From Penaeus vannamei (Eukaryota; Arthropoda; Malacostraca; Decapoda; Penaeidae): a DNA stretch of 10,000 bases. The notes below the pieces were generated by a model, which had not been told where the DNA came from, searched no databases, and was given only the letters and a program-made list of their open reading frames with translations. The position numbers were made by a program, and so were the translations under genes. This document shows positions 1-6,809 of the stretch, in pieces (within the stretch, counting starts at the first letter, position 1; the number at the start of each line of letters is the position of its first letter). The stretch is taken from positions 31,435,900-31,445,899 of the forward strand of contig NC_091560.1 of the NCBI RefSeq assembly GCF_042767895.1, read 5' to 3'.

Positions 1-49
1 GGCGGGCAGCGAGGTGAAGCGACCTGAGGTGTGGGCGTGGAGCGAGACA

Positions 50-180
50 GTGGGCGGGGGCGGGGGAGGGGGTGGAGGAGAGGGAAAGGGAGAAGGGGAG
101 GGAGGGGGGTTCAGATGCTGGTGGGAGGTCGTGTTAATGTGTGTTTGGGGGGGGAGGGAGGGGGAGGGGGTATGGGGGTG
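50..180 (+). repeat. G-rich purine tract with two G-quadruplex motifs
   Basis: The + strand is almost only G and A with a few T and C. Two stretches have four or more runs of three or more G separated by single bases: 52-72 (G3-C-G5-C-G5-A-G5) and 147-170 (G8-A-G3-A-G5-A-G5). One-base loops are the most stable class of intramolecular G-quadruplex in general knowledge. No gene is visible here; open frames across it are Gly/Arg/Glu low complexity. Confidence 0.85.
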
Positions 181-360
181 TTCTTTGGTTTTGTTTCTTC
201 GTCTTTTTTCAATAAAGCGATTGGTCTGTGTGTGTTTATGTTTTTTTGTTTTTTTTTACATTCGGTATTTTCTTTTTCCTTTTTTCTCTTTTCGTTCTAT
301 TTCTATTTCTGTTTTTTTTTTTTTTTTTTGTCTTTCTATTCCGTTCCTATTTGTCTTTCT
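181..360 (+). repeat. T-rich low-complexity tract
   Basis: Mostly T with scattered C and G, including a T run of about 17 near 312-329. An AATAAA hexamer at 211-216 lies at its left edge but has no upstream gene to serve. Frames through it translate to Phe/Leu/Ser-rich runs that reflect base composition only. Confidence 0.75.
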
Positions 361-715
361 CTTTCACTTGCTCTCTCTCTTTCCTTCCCTCTTCCTCTCT
401 CTCCTCTCGCCTTATCCTTTTTCATCTCTCCCTGTCCATCTAATTTTCCCTCTCTCTCTTCTCCTCTCCCTCTCTCACCCTCACCCCTTCCGTTTTCTTC
501 TTTCTCTCTCCTCCTCTCAATTTTTTTCTCTCCTTTCCCTCTCCCTTTTCCTTTTCCTCTCCCACCTCACCCCTCTCCCTTTTCACCTCACCCCCTCTCC
601 CCCTCTCCACACCCTCACCCGATTTTCTCTCCCCTTTTCTCACCCCCCTCTCCCTCTCCTTAATTTCCTCTCCCTCTCCCTCTCTCCTTTTCGCTCTCCC
701 TCTCTATCGGATCGA
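361..715 (+). repeat. C/T polypyrimidine tract
   Basis: About 350 bases almost free of purines on the + strand, built from degenerate CT, CCT and CCCT words. A small tandem of about 21 bases (CACCTCACCCC plus a pyrimidine tail) starts at 563 and 584. The lack of A and G removes stop codons, so all forward frames stay open and give Pro/Ser/Leu/Phe low-complexity peptides. I see no coding evidence. Confidence 0.85.
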
Positions 716-875
716 GCCAATACATCGCTTCTCCTCTAATTCTCGAGAGAATGTGAGACTTTTATTACAGATGTTTCTATTGCATCGCTTTCTTGTTTAT
801 CTTCGGAAGGAATCTGATCGCTGAAGCATCCGATCGCTTTTTTTTTAATTTAAGAGGAGCGTTCAGTCCTTTATT
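716..875. other. short complex spacer
   Basis: Ordinary mixed-base sequence between two pyrimidine tracts. The word ATCGCT occurs four times within about 115 bases (724, 784, 817, 833), twice inside CATCGCTT spaced exactly 60 bases apart. 739-752 is a near-palindrome (ATTCTC, GA, GAGAAT). No ORF of interest, RNA gene or known motif was recognised. Confidence 0.5.
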
Positions 876-1191
876 ATGTTTTCTTCTTCTTCTTCTTCGT
901 GTTCTTTCTTCTTCGTCTGCGTCTGCTTCTTCTGTTTCTTCTTCTTCCTCTTTTTTAATCCTTCTCCTCCTCTTTCTTCTTCTTCTTCCAATCCTTCCTC
1001 TCGTCTTTCTTCTTTTTCTTCATCATCTTCTTCTAATCCTTTTCCTCCTCTTTCTCCTTCTTCTTCTTCATCTTCTAATCTTTCTCCTCCTCTTTCTTCC
1101 TCTTCTTCCTCTTTTTATTCATCATCATCTTCTTCCCCTTCTTCTCTTCTTCTTCTTCTTCCCTTCCTCTTCTATTTCTTCTTCTTTTACT
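876..1191 (+). repeat. imperfect (TTC)n / pyrimidine microsatellite
   Basis: Degenerate TTC and CTTCTT triplets with occasional CCT, TCA and TTTT interruptions. In one frame it reads as a poly-Ser run and in another as poly-Leu. The degree of interruption suggests an old array. Confidence 0.9.
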
Positions 1192-1364
1192 AAATATCTT
1201 CATATCTCCATAAGCCTTCGGAATTTTCGCGGCTAAGAAATAAAAATAAAACAAAAAAATTCCCACCATTATTCTCATCTTATCACGTGATCACTTATTA
1301 TTATTGTTGCTGCCGTTGTCTTCTTCTGTCATTAGTGTCATCAAAAAGAAAAAAAAAATAACCA
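1192..1364. other. AT-rich complex spacer with an E-box palindrome
   Basis: Mixed sequence between the TTC array and the AAG array. It contains a perfect ten-base palindrome around CACGTG at 1282-1291 (separate entry) and a TTATTATTATTGTTG patch near 1295. No gene was seen. Confidence 0.5.
1282..1291. promoter_or_regulatory. palindromic E-box (ATCACGTGAT)
   Basis: A perfect ten-base palindrome centred on CACGTG, the site type bound by bHLH-zipper proteins such as USF or MITF/TFEB families. CACGTG also occurs at 3958-3963 and 7526-7531. Three in 10 kb is about what chance gives, so a role is not shown; only the palindromic flanks make this copy slightly better. Confidence 0.15.
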
Positions 1365-1436
1365 AAGAAGAAGAAGAAGAAGAAGAAGAAGAAGAAGAAG
1401 AAGATGAAGAAGAAGAAGAAGAAGAAGAAGAAGAAG
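1365..1436 (+). repeat. (AAG)13-ATG-(AAG)10 triplet array
   Basis: A clean trinucleotide array: 13 AAG units (1365-1403), one ATG unit (A to T change at 1405), then 10 AAG units (1407-1436), followed by GA-rich DNA to about 1475. It is the mirror composition of the TTC arrays on both sides. Pure AAG/TTC arrays can form intramolecular triplexes. The frames give poly-Glu on + and poly-Ser/Leu on -, best read as artefacts because the peptide ends as soon as the repeat ends. Confidence 0.95.
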
Positions 1437-1475
1437 AAAGAGAAAAAGAAGGAGAGGAGGGAAAAGAAGAAAAAA

Positions 1476-1660
1476 GGATATTTGCAAATACTTTCTCTCG
1501 TTTTCGTGAGCGCTGCAACACATTGGCATTTCTTGTCTAAACAATGTTAAAAGCTATCGGTTTTTTGGTCGTTTCTCCCTTTAGTTTCTTCGAATTGCGA
1601 TTAACCTCACGTTTATCGGCATCATTATCATTTCCGTTCGCAGACGGAGGTTTAGTCTCG
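1476..1660. other. complex spacer
   Basis: Mixed sequence with no simple repeat. It contains a short forward frame from the ATG at 1544 that runs MLKAIGFLVVSPFSFFELRLTS before entering the following pyrimidine tract. Nothing in it was recognised. Confidence 0.4.
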
Positions 1661-2025
1661 CCCTCCTGCTCCTTTCTTCTTTTTCTTCTTTTTCTTCTTC
1701 TCCTTCTTCCTCCTCTTCCTCTTCCTTCTTTCTCTCTTCTTCTTGCTCTTGTTCTTTTTTTTCTCCTTCTTCTTCTCCTGCGCCTTCTTCTTCTTCTTCT
1801 TCTTCTACTTTTCCTTCTCCTTCTTCTCCTGCTCCTTCTTCTTCTCCTTCTACTTTTCCTTCTCCTTCTCCTGCTCCTTCTCCTTCTTCTTCTTCTTCTT
1901 CTTTTCTCCTTCTCCTTCTCCTAATTCTTCTTTTTCCTATTCCTTCTTTCTCTCTTCTACTTGCTCTTGTTCTTTTTTCTATTTTCTCCTTTTTTCTTGT
2001 TCTCCTTTCCTCCTTCCTTTACTAT
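1661..2025 (+). repeat. imperfect TTC/CCTTCT pyrimidine array with internal duplications
   Basis: A degenerate TTC-type tract with higher-order structure. A 39-base segment at 1722-1760 recurs at 1940-1978 with a single mismatch (1741 versus 1959), an offset of 218 bases. Inside it, TACTTTTCC starts at 1806 and 1851, and CCTGC at 1777, 1829 and 1871. This indicates segmental duplication within the array as well as slippage. Open frames across it are composition artefacts. Confidence 0.85.
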
Positions 2026-2140
2026 TATCGTCATTATTATATTATCACCTCATCATTCATGTTATCATCATTATCATCATCACTGCTATAATAATTATTA
2101 TCATTATCATAATCATTATCATCATTATCATTTTTATCCA
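2026..2140 (+). repeat. mixed ATC/ATT triplet array
   Basis: Interleaved ATC, ATT and TAATTA triplets over about 115 bases, reading as runs of Ile or of His/Tyr. It lies between C/T tracts on both sides. Confidence 0.85.
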
Positions 2141-2755
2141 TACCATTCTTTTCCCTTCTCCCCATCTTCCTCCTCCATCATCCTCTCTCTCTCTCCCCCC
2201 CTCTTCCTTCACCCCTCTCCCCCTCCCCTCTCTCGTCCCTGTTTTTTCTCTCCTCCTCTTTCTCCGCCCTTTACCTTTCTCTTCATCTTCGCCTTTCACC
2301 AACACGGTTCTCCCTCACGCCAACACTTTCTTGATCCGCTTTCAACGACATTCTTCCCTTACGACTTACTTACTCCTTCTGTTTGGCGCTACTTTGCCCA
2401 TCTCTCATCAGCGCCATCTACCTTACGTCTCTGTCACTCCTCCCTTCTCTCTATTCTCCCTTCTCCCTTTTTCCCTAGCGTTTTTTCTTTCTCTCTCGGT
2501 TTCTCTTCGTCGTTTTCGTTGTTGGTTTCTTTCTGGTTTGTTTTGTTTCTCCGGTTTGTTTGTTTGTCTTTTTCATTTTTTTTATTCGCCTACACTTCCT
2601 TTTTGTTTCTCTTTGTATTTTTTGTTTTTCTCTCTTTTGACTACCTTCTCTTTCTGGATTCTGTTTCCCCTATCTTTTATATTCATTTCCTTCTTCTCCC
2701 TCACCTTCCTCTTACCTTTTTGATCCTTCCCTTTCGCCTCTTCCCTTCCCTCTTC
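2141..2755 (+). repeat. C/T tract interrupted by complex sequence
   Basis: Pyrimidine-rich DNA at about 2141-2285 and 2440-2755, with a more ordinary patch at 2286-2440. That patch holds an E2F-like TTTGGCGC (2382-2389) and a GCGCCATCTA word (2411-2420). The 285- and 326-codon open frames through here are Ser/Phe/Leu/Pro-rich and not credible. The stretch MetSerHis-free IRFQRHSSLTTYLLLLFGATL in the patch matched nothing I know. Confidence 0.65.
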
Positions 2756-2784
2756 CGAACGAGTGAAACGAAAAATCTCGTTCG
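2756..2784. other. perfect 8-bp inverted repeat
   Basis: CGAACGAG (2756-2763) and CTCGTTCG (2777-2784) are exact reverse complements around a 13-base A-rich loop. It sits at the boundary where the pyrimidine tract ends and ordinary sequence begins. It does not match the histone mRNA 3' stem-loop consensus. Confidence 0.5.
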
Positions 2785-3030
2785 TTATTTAGTGACAGTC
2801 GCGTCATCGCCAGTTTAAATAATTACAGAGTTGTAAATTAAGAGGATCATACAGTGACATTTCCACCTCACCTTCACAACCAGAACATAAATATATTAGA
2901 ACTGACAGGTTAATTCACTCTATTTGGTTCTAACGAGGAACTACGTTTGCCGCTCTTCATTTCCTTTTTTTTTTTAATCTATATTTGTAAAAGTTTGCTG
3001 TGAAATTTATGTTGAGAGAGTTGGTGCGTA

Positions 3031-3282
3031 ATGTGGTTAGCTTCGTTACCCCCGGCGGCCATGTTTGTGTGTTCTTCCGCCTCCCCTTCTCCATTTTCTC
3101 TCTTTTACTCTGCTGACGCGGAAAAATATGGAACAGGAGACACGAAATACAGCAGATTAAGGAAAAGGAAAGGGAGAAGGAGAACTATTAATTCGTACTT
3201 GATATCCGAAATACCCCGTTCTACTCCATCCGCACAGTATCTGCCGCCCCTTGCACTCTGCCAAAAACTCAAAGCCCAATGA
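3031..3282 (+). other. unrecognised 83-codon ORF, doubtful
   Basis: It opens at an ATG and ends at TGA, and is one of two notable frames outside the repeats. The product begins with a moderately hydrophobic segment (about residues 1-28, through MFVCSSASPSPFSLFYSA), then a strongly basic stretch near residues 42-52 (RLRKRKGRRR), then a Pro-containing tail. An internal ATG at 3061 lies in GGCGGCC-ATG, a fair Kozak-like context with G at -3. The basic stretch comes from a purine-rich AAGG run and may be composition only. No family was recognised, and a frame of this length arises often by chance. If real, it could be a short secreted peptide or an exon fragment. Confidence 0.1.
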
Positions 3283-3406
3283 CTCGTCAAAGGCTTTAAG
3301 GTGGAAAGAGATAGCACAGTCGGATCAATTTCTTTGCAGCATGTTGCAGAGTCTCAGCTGTGCAGGAAACACGTTCTCCGAGTGACAGGTAATTGACGGA
3401 GGATGT

Positions 3407-3418
3407 TTTGGCGGGAAA
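3407..3418. promoter_or_regulatory. E2F-like motif TTTGGCGGGAAA
   Basis: Read on the minus strand this gives TTTCCCGC, an exact match to the E2F/DP consensus TTTSSCGC, and the flanks are near-palindromic. It lies just upstream of a CpG-rich patch (3425-3470). Exact consensus matches also occur at 2382-2389, 3811-3818 and 9871-9878. Function is inferred from the motif alone. Confidence 0.25.
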
Positions 3419-3504
3419 GTTACACCGAGGAGCAGCCGCGCGACGCCACTCTTCCGCGTCGTCAACTAGGACCTGATAACAGTGAAATGCACGAGGAAAA
3501 TTGA

Positions 3505-3665
3505 GAGTGCGAGAGAGAGAGGGGAAAGGGGGGAGAGGAATAGGGGAGTGGAAATCGCATTTTGAACTTCTTTCAACCTTTTTTTTTTTACTTATTTACC
3601 TTTTTATGTAAATTGAGAAGGGGAGAGAGAAGGAAAGGGAAATCGCACTTGGCACATTTTTTTCT
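3505..3665 (+). repeat. purine-rich patches and short T runs
   Basis: Two G/A patches (about 3505-3550 and 3616-3642), each followed by a T run (about 3580-3590 and 3656-3670). The two modules share the words gaggggaaaggg/gaaggaaaggg, AATCGCA and TT(G/T) and so look like diverged copies about 90-100 bases apart (AATCGCATTTT at about 3553 and AATCGCACTTGG at about 3641). No gene was seen. Confidence 0.45.
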
Positions 3666-3676
3666 TTTTCTTAGAG

Positions 3677-3689
3677 GGTTAGGTTAGGT
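3677..3689 (+). repeat. short TTAGG telomere-like run
   Basis: GGTTAGGTTAGGT contains two exact TTAGG units plus flanking partial units. TTAGG is the ancestral arthropod telomere repeat. A single GGTTAGG also occurs at 4197-4203. Two units are too few to call an interstitial telomere array with confidence; the word is also common by chance and in dispersed arthropod elements. Confidence 0.4.
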
Positions 3690-3922
3690 AATTCCCCCGC
3701 GCACTTGGCAGGGAATCCATGTATATCGAGAACTGAAAGCTGAACAAATTTGATACAACCCAAAGTGTCATCATAAAGCAGGACTGGCAAAAACCTCCTT
3801 TTCAAAGACTTTTCGCGCCGTTTTAATCGACAAAAAAATGTAACCTGTAACTCACACTTATCGCCAATTGTCTTATGTCTCCTTTGGTGTGTTTTACATC
3901 ACCCTGTAATCCTTCTGAAGTG
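3690..3922. other. complex sequence with an E2F-like motif
   Basis: Ordinary mixed sequence with no repeat or gene recognised. TTTTCGCGCCG at 3810-3820 includes TTTCGCGC (3811-3818), an exact match to the E2F consensus. Confidence 0.3.
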
Positions 3923-3923
3923 T

Positions 3924-3956
<33 letters not shown>
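3923..3956 (+). repeat. short (TC)n microsatellite
   Basis: About 16 TC units with three T-doubling interruptions, followed directly by CCCACGTG. It accounts for the alternating Leu-Ser or Arg-Glu peptides of the frames on both strands. Confidence 0.9.
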
Positions 3957-4215
3957 CCACGTGTCTTGAACAACCTCGGGAAGTTTGCCACAAGTTCGAG
4001 AAATTTACAACCGCCACCTTTTTCCCTCCTTGTCTCCTCCGTCAGCTGCCTTCCTCAGATGAACAATGATAATTCCATCTGATGCATGGGCGCGCGCGTA
4101 GTAATTTGCCCGCCCGTCGCCATAAATAATCGAGATTCTTTCGCGATGAGGGAAAAGGAGAATTAGCATTATCCACAATTAGTGTGCTCGATTCGAGGTT
4201 AGGTCGGGAGTGTTT
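3957..4215. other. complex island
   Basis: Mixed sequence with an E-box (3958-3963), a short alternating CGCGCGCG run at 4091-4098, and CpG-containing sequence to about 4150. CATAAATAA near 4120 is TATA-like but no initiator lies at the right spacing. No ORF of note was seen. Confidence 0.35.
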
Positions 4216-4315
4216 TCAGTGCGTGTGGATGTGTATGAGCTTGTGTGTGAGTGTGTGTGTGTGAAACTGTGTTGTTTGTGTGTGCGAGTGTGTGTGTGTG
4301 TGATTGTGTAAGTTT
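4216..4315 (+). repeat. degenerate (GT)n tract
   Basis: Interrupted GT-rich sequence that precedes the pure array by about 150 bases. It looks like a decayed or separate TG array. Confidence 0.8.
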
Positions 4316-4407
4316 CTGTTCATTAATGTACAGCCTTTATGTGCAATCTCTTGTTGTGACCAGATACTTATATCTTTTTACAGAATAACTGTGTAGACCC
4401 TCATATA

Positions 4408-4742
<335 letters not shown>

Positions 4743-4887
4743 AACTTCCCCCCAGCGATCCCGAGTTTTCCAAGATAATAATTAGTGGCAGACGGCAGGT
4801 GAGGGCAGGTGTTTGAGTGACGTGCGCGGAGGGGCGGCCGCGAAACCGATCCCGTTGAACACCGACTAAACGAGGTGTTCCTTTGAT
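4743..4887. other. CpG-rich complex island
   Basis: A 145-base island between two repeat domains. It contains a strong 5' splice-like CAG-GTGAGG (break after 4798), a CRE-like TGACGT (4818-4823), a GC box GGGGCGG (4831-4837) and a NotI word GCGGCCGC (4834-4841). The clustering hints at a regulatory or exon-edge remnant. No gene product was recognised. Confidence 0.35.
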
Positions 4888-5322
4888 AAAAATAAGAAAG
4901 AAAGAAAGAAAAAGGGAAGAGAAAATAATGAAAAAAGAAGTGAAAAGAAACGGGGAGAGGAAACACTAACGGGAAAAAAGAAGGAAAAAAGGAGAGAAAA
5001 GAAGGAGGGAGGGGAAACACACGGGTAAAAAAAGAAGAAAAAAGAAAGAGAGAAAGGAAACATACACGGGGATAAAAAAAAAAAGAAAGAAAGAAAGAAA
5101 AAATAAAAAATAGAAGGAGAGGACACACTAACGGGAATAAATAAGAAGGAAGGACACGGAATAAAAAGAAAACGAGAAAAGAAACAAAAAACAAAGAAAA
5201 TAAAAACAAGAACCACACACACGAAAAATGACAAAAAAAACTAAAAAATAAAATAAAAAAACAAAAAATTACCCCCCCCCAAAAAAAAACGAAAAAAAAG
5301 TAAAAAAAAAAAAAATGGAAAA
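4888..5322 (+). repeat. A/G polypurine tract with a recurring core word
   Basis: About 430 bases nearly free of T on the + strand, built from AAAG, GGAA and A runs, with C9 at 5272-5280. A C/T-containing core word recurs: GGAAACACTAACGGG (4959-4973), GGAAACACACGGG (5013-5025), GGAAACATACACGGG (5056-5070), GGACACACTAACGGG (5121-5135) and a truncated GGACACGGA (5152-5160). Spacing is irregular (54, 43, 65, 31), so this is a decayed minisatellite embedded in purine filler. On the minus strand it reads as Phe/Ser/Leu/Pro low complexity for more than 200 codons, which is not a protein. Confidence 0.8.
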
Positions 5323-5500
5323 GATGTCCCTCTCGCCCTCCTTCCTCCAGCGTCCCGAGGGAAGCGGCGGCCGGATATAAGGGAACCACTAAAGCGAATG
5401 CAGTTAGTAGTAAAAGAGGACTCAGAGGGAACCCTGTTAATCGGGAGGAATGCGAGACCCAGAATAGATGGCGCTGTGTGTATTTCGGGGCCCGTGTGCG
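5323..5500. other. complex island with core-promoter-like words
   Basis: A mixed island between the purine tract and the G/T minisatellite. GGCGGCCGG (about 5366-5374) is followed by TATAAGGG (5376-5383). The forward frame from the ATG at 5398 begins MQLVVKEDSEGTLLIGRNARP before entering the repeat, and matched nothing known to me. Confidence 0.35.
5376..5405 (+). promoter_or_regulatory. possible TATA box plus initiator-like word
   Basis: TATAAGGG begins at 5376 and GCAGTT at 5400-5405 resembles the arthropod initiator TCAGTY. With A at 5402 as +1, the TATA word starts at -26, close to the usual distance. GC-rich sequence lies just upstream. Downstream there is only the G/T minisatellite, so no gene supports it. 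Confidence 0.15.
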
Positions 5501-5800
5501 TGCGTGTGTGTGTGTCTGTTTGTTTGTTTGTTTGGCGTTTGTTGGTTGGTTGGTTTGGTGTGTGTTTGGGCATTTGTTTGTTTGTTTGGCGTTTGTTGGT
5601 TGGTTGGTTTGGTGTGTGTCGTTTGTTCGTTTGTTTGTTTGGCGTTTGTTGGTTGGTTGGTTTGGTGTGTGTCGTTTGTTTGTTTGTTTGTTTGGCGTTT
5701 GTTGGTTGGTTGGTTTGGTGTGTGTCGTTTGTTTTTTTTTAGCGTTTATTGGTTGGTTAGTTGGTTTGGTGTGTGTTTGTGCATTTGTTTGTATGTTTGT
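5501..5800 (+). repeat. G/T minisatellite, 53-54 bp unit, about five copies
   Basis: The unit is GTTTG filler, then GGCGTTTGTT, then GGTTGGTTGGTTTGG, then TGTGTGT. The GG-block starts at 5544, 5598, 5651, 5704 and, diverged, 5751, giving periods of 54, 53, 53 and 47. The + strand is almost free of A and of C. Because 53 is not a multiple of three, the same peptide pattern (around CLFGVCWLVGLVCV) shifts through all forward frames. This shows that the repeat evolves as DNA and not as a protein. It is preceded by GTGC and GTTT micro-repeats. Confidence 0.93.
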
Positions 5801-6010
5801 GATTGTTTTGGTTTTGTGCTTTTGTTTGGCATGGGTGCTTGTGTGTTTGTTTGTTTTGTCGTTTGTTTATTTGTGTGTTTGTGTTTGTTGGTTGGTTGGT
5901 TTGTCGTGTGTTTATGTCTTTGTTTGTCATGGGCGTTCGTGTGGTTATTTGTTTGTTACGGATGTTCATGCGTTTGTTTGTCGTCTGCGTTTGTGTGTTT
6001 GTGTTTGTTA
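5801..6010 (+). repeat. decayed G/T minisatellite extension with ~98-bp period
   Basis: G/T-rich sequence continues with looser repeats. TTTGTTTGKCATGGG starts at 5821 and 5919, 98 bases apart, with a GGTTGGTTGG block (5890-5899) between them. It appears to be an older, diverged neighbour of the 53-bp array. Confidence 0.7.
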
Positions 6011-6057
6011 TTTTCTTTTATTATTTTCTTTTTTTTTTTACTCTTCCTTCAAATTAG
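6011..6057 (+). repeat. T-rich tract
   Basis: Mostly T with C and A, ending the G/T minisatellite. No gene was seen. Confidence 0.6.
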
Positions 6058-6180
6058 ATATTTTTCTATGTTTTTCTTTGTAAAATATCCAAAATAAGAC
6101 ACAGCTAGAAAAATAAAATCACGTCAAGGTTTTTACGCCAAAACGAACCAGCTTTTACACTAAGCACATAATTCTTTGTT
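6058..6180. other. AT-rich complex spacer
   Basis: Mixed AT-rich sequence; nothing in it was recognised as a gene, RNA or known repeat. Confidence 0.4.
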
Positions 6181-6432
6181 ATTGTTTTTGTTGTTGTTTT
6201 GTGCTTTCGGTGCTTATTTAATGCATCCTCCTGGGATATCTGTTTATTTCTTTCTTACTTCCTTTCCTTCTTTTTTATTCTTTTTTCTTTACTTTTTTTC
6301 TTATTTTTTCCTTATTCTCATTTTCTTCTTTTTAAATTTTTCTTCATTTTCTTATTTTCTTTTTTTCCCCATCTATATCTCTTTCATTTTTTTCTCTCTC
6401 TTCTTTTTCCTTTTTTGCTTTTGCATTTTATT
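6181..6432 (+). repeat. T-rich pyrimidine tract
   Basis: TTGTTG words at the start, a mixed patch at about 6205-6240, then TTTC/TTTTA low complexity. The Phe/Leu-rich forward frames here look like membrane segments only because the DNA is T-rich. Confidence 0.75.
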
Positions 6433-6542
6433 ACTCCAGTATGTATAAAGTGACCCTCGTGAGCAGATATTATGAAGAGTTGACGTGGTCTTAATCTTAT
6501 TTGTTTTTCTTTATTTTCTTTCTTATTTAGCATATTGTGTGA
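6433..6542. other. AT-rich spacer
   Basis: A short mixed stretch (6433-6495) and a T-rich part with a TTATTT theme. No feature was recognised. Confidence 0.35.
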
Positions 6543-6666
6543 AAGAGAGGGAGGGAGGGGGGAGGGGGAGGAAGGAAAAGGAGGAGGGAGAGGGAGAGAG
6601 AGAAGGGGGGAGAGAAAGAGAGGAAGGGGGGGGAGAGAGAGAGAGAGAGGAAGGGGAGAGAAAGAG
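6543..6666 (+). repeat. G/A purine tract with G runs
   Basis: Only G and A for about 120 bases, with several G3-G8 runs separated by short A-containing loops, so G-quadruplex formation is plausible. It translates to Arg/Glu/Gly repeats. Confidence 0.88.
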
Positions 6667-6680
6667 TTGGTTATAGAGCT

Positions 6681-6699
6681 TATATATATATATATATAT
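6681..6699. repeat. short (TA)n microsatellite
   Basis: Nine to ten TA units directly upstream of the GA array, after a TTATAGAGCT edge. Confidence 0.9.
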
Positions 6700-6703
6700 G
6701 TTT

Positions 6704-6706
6704 AGA

Positions 6707-6739
<33 letters not shown>

Positions 6740-6746
6740 CAGTTAT

Positions 6747-6808
<62 letters not shown>

Positions 6809-6809
6809 C

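Larger units (their letters stand above)
2785..3500. other. complex island, possibly genic flank
   Basis: The first long stretch of ordinary sequence. 2785-3000 is AT-rich; 3040-3070 and 3400-3475 are CpG-rich. It holds the ORF at 3031-3282, an E2F-like site at 3407-3418 and splice-like signals around 3340-3388. No similarity was recognised, so a promoter or exon here is only a possibility. Confidence 0.35.

Noticed and set aside
211..216. AATAAA polyadenylation signal
   Set aside because: A six-base word in AT-rich DNA with no upstream gene in the window.
14..739. 241-codon forward open frame
   Set aside because: Gly/Glu-rich then Phe/Leu/Ser/Pro-rich, following the G-rich and then pyrimidine composition exactly; overlapping frames are equally open.
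1743..2818. Overlapping forward frames of 285 and 326 codons
   Set aside because: They cross TTC, ATC/ATT and C/T tracts, and two frames are open at once. This is stop-codon depletion and not coding.
4091..4220. TATA/initiator promoter (CATAAATAA near 4120, TCAGT at 4216)
   Set aside because: The spacing is about 95 bases, far from the usual 25-32, and there is no downstream promoter element at the expected distance.
5501..6010. CRISPR-like array
   Set aside because: Units are contiguous with no unique spacers, and the sequence is low-complexity G/T.
5398..6097. Cys/Val/Trp-rich forward frames resembling a repeat protein
   Set aside because: The DNA unit is 53-54 bases, so the same peptide pattern moves between frames. 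A coding repeat would keep a multiple of three.
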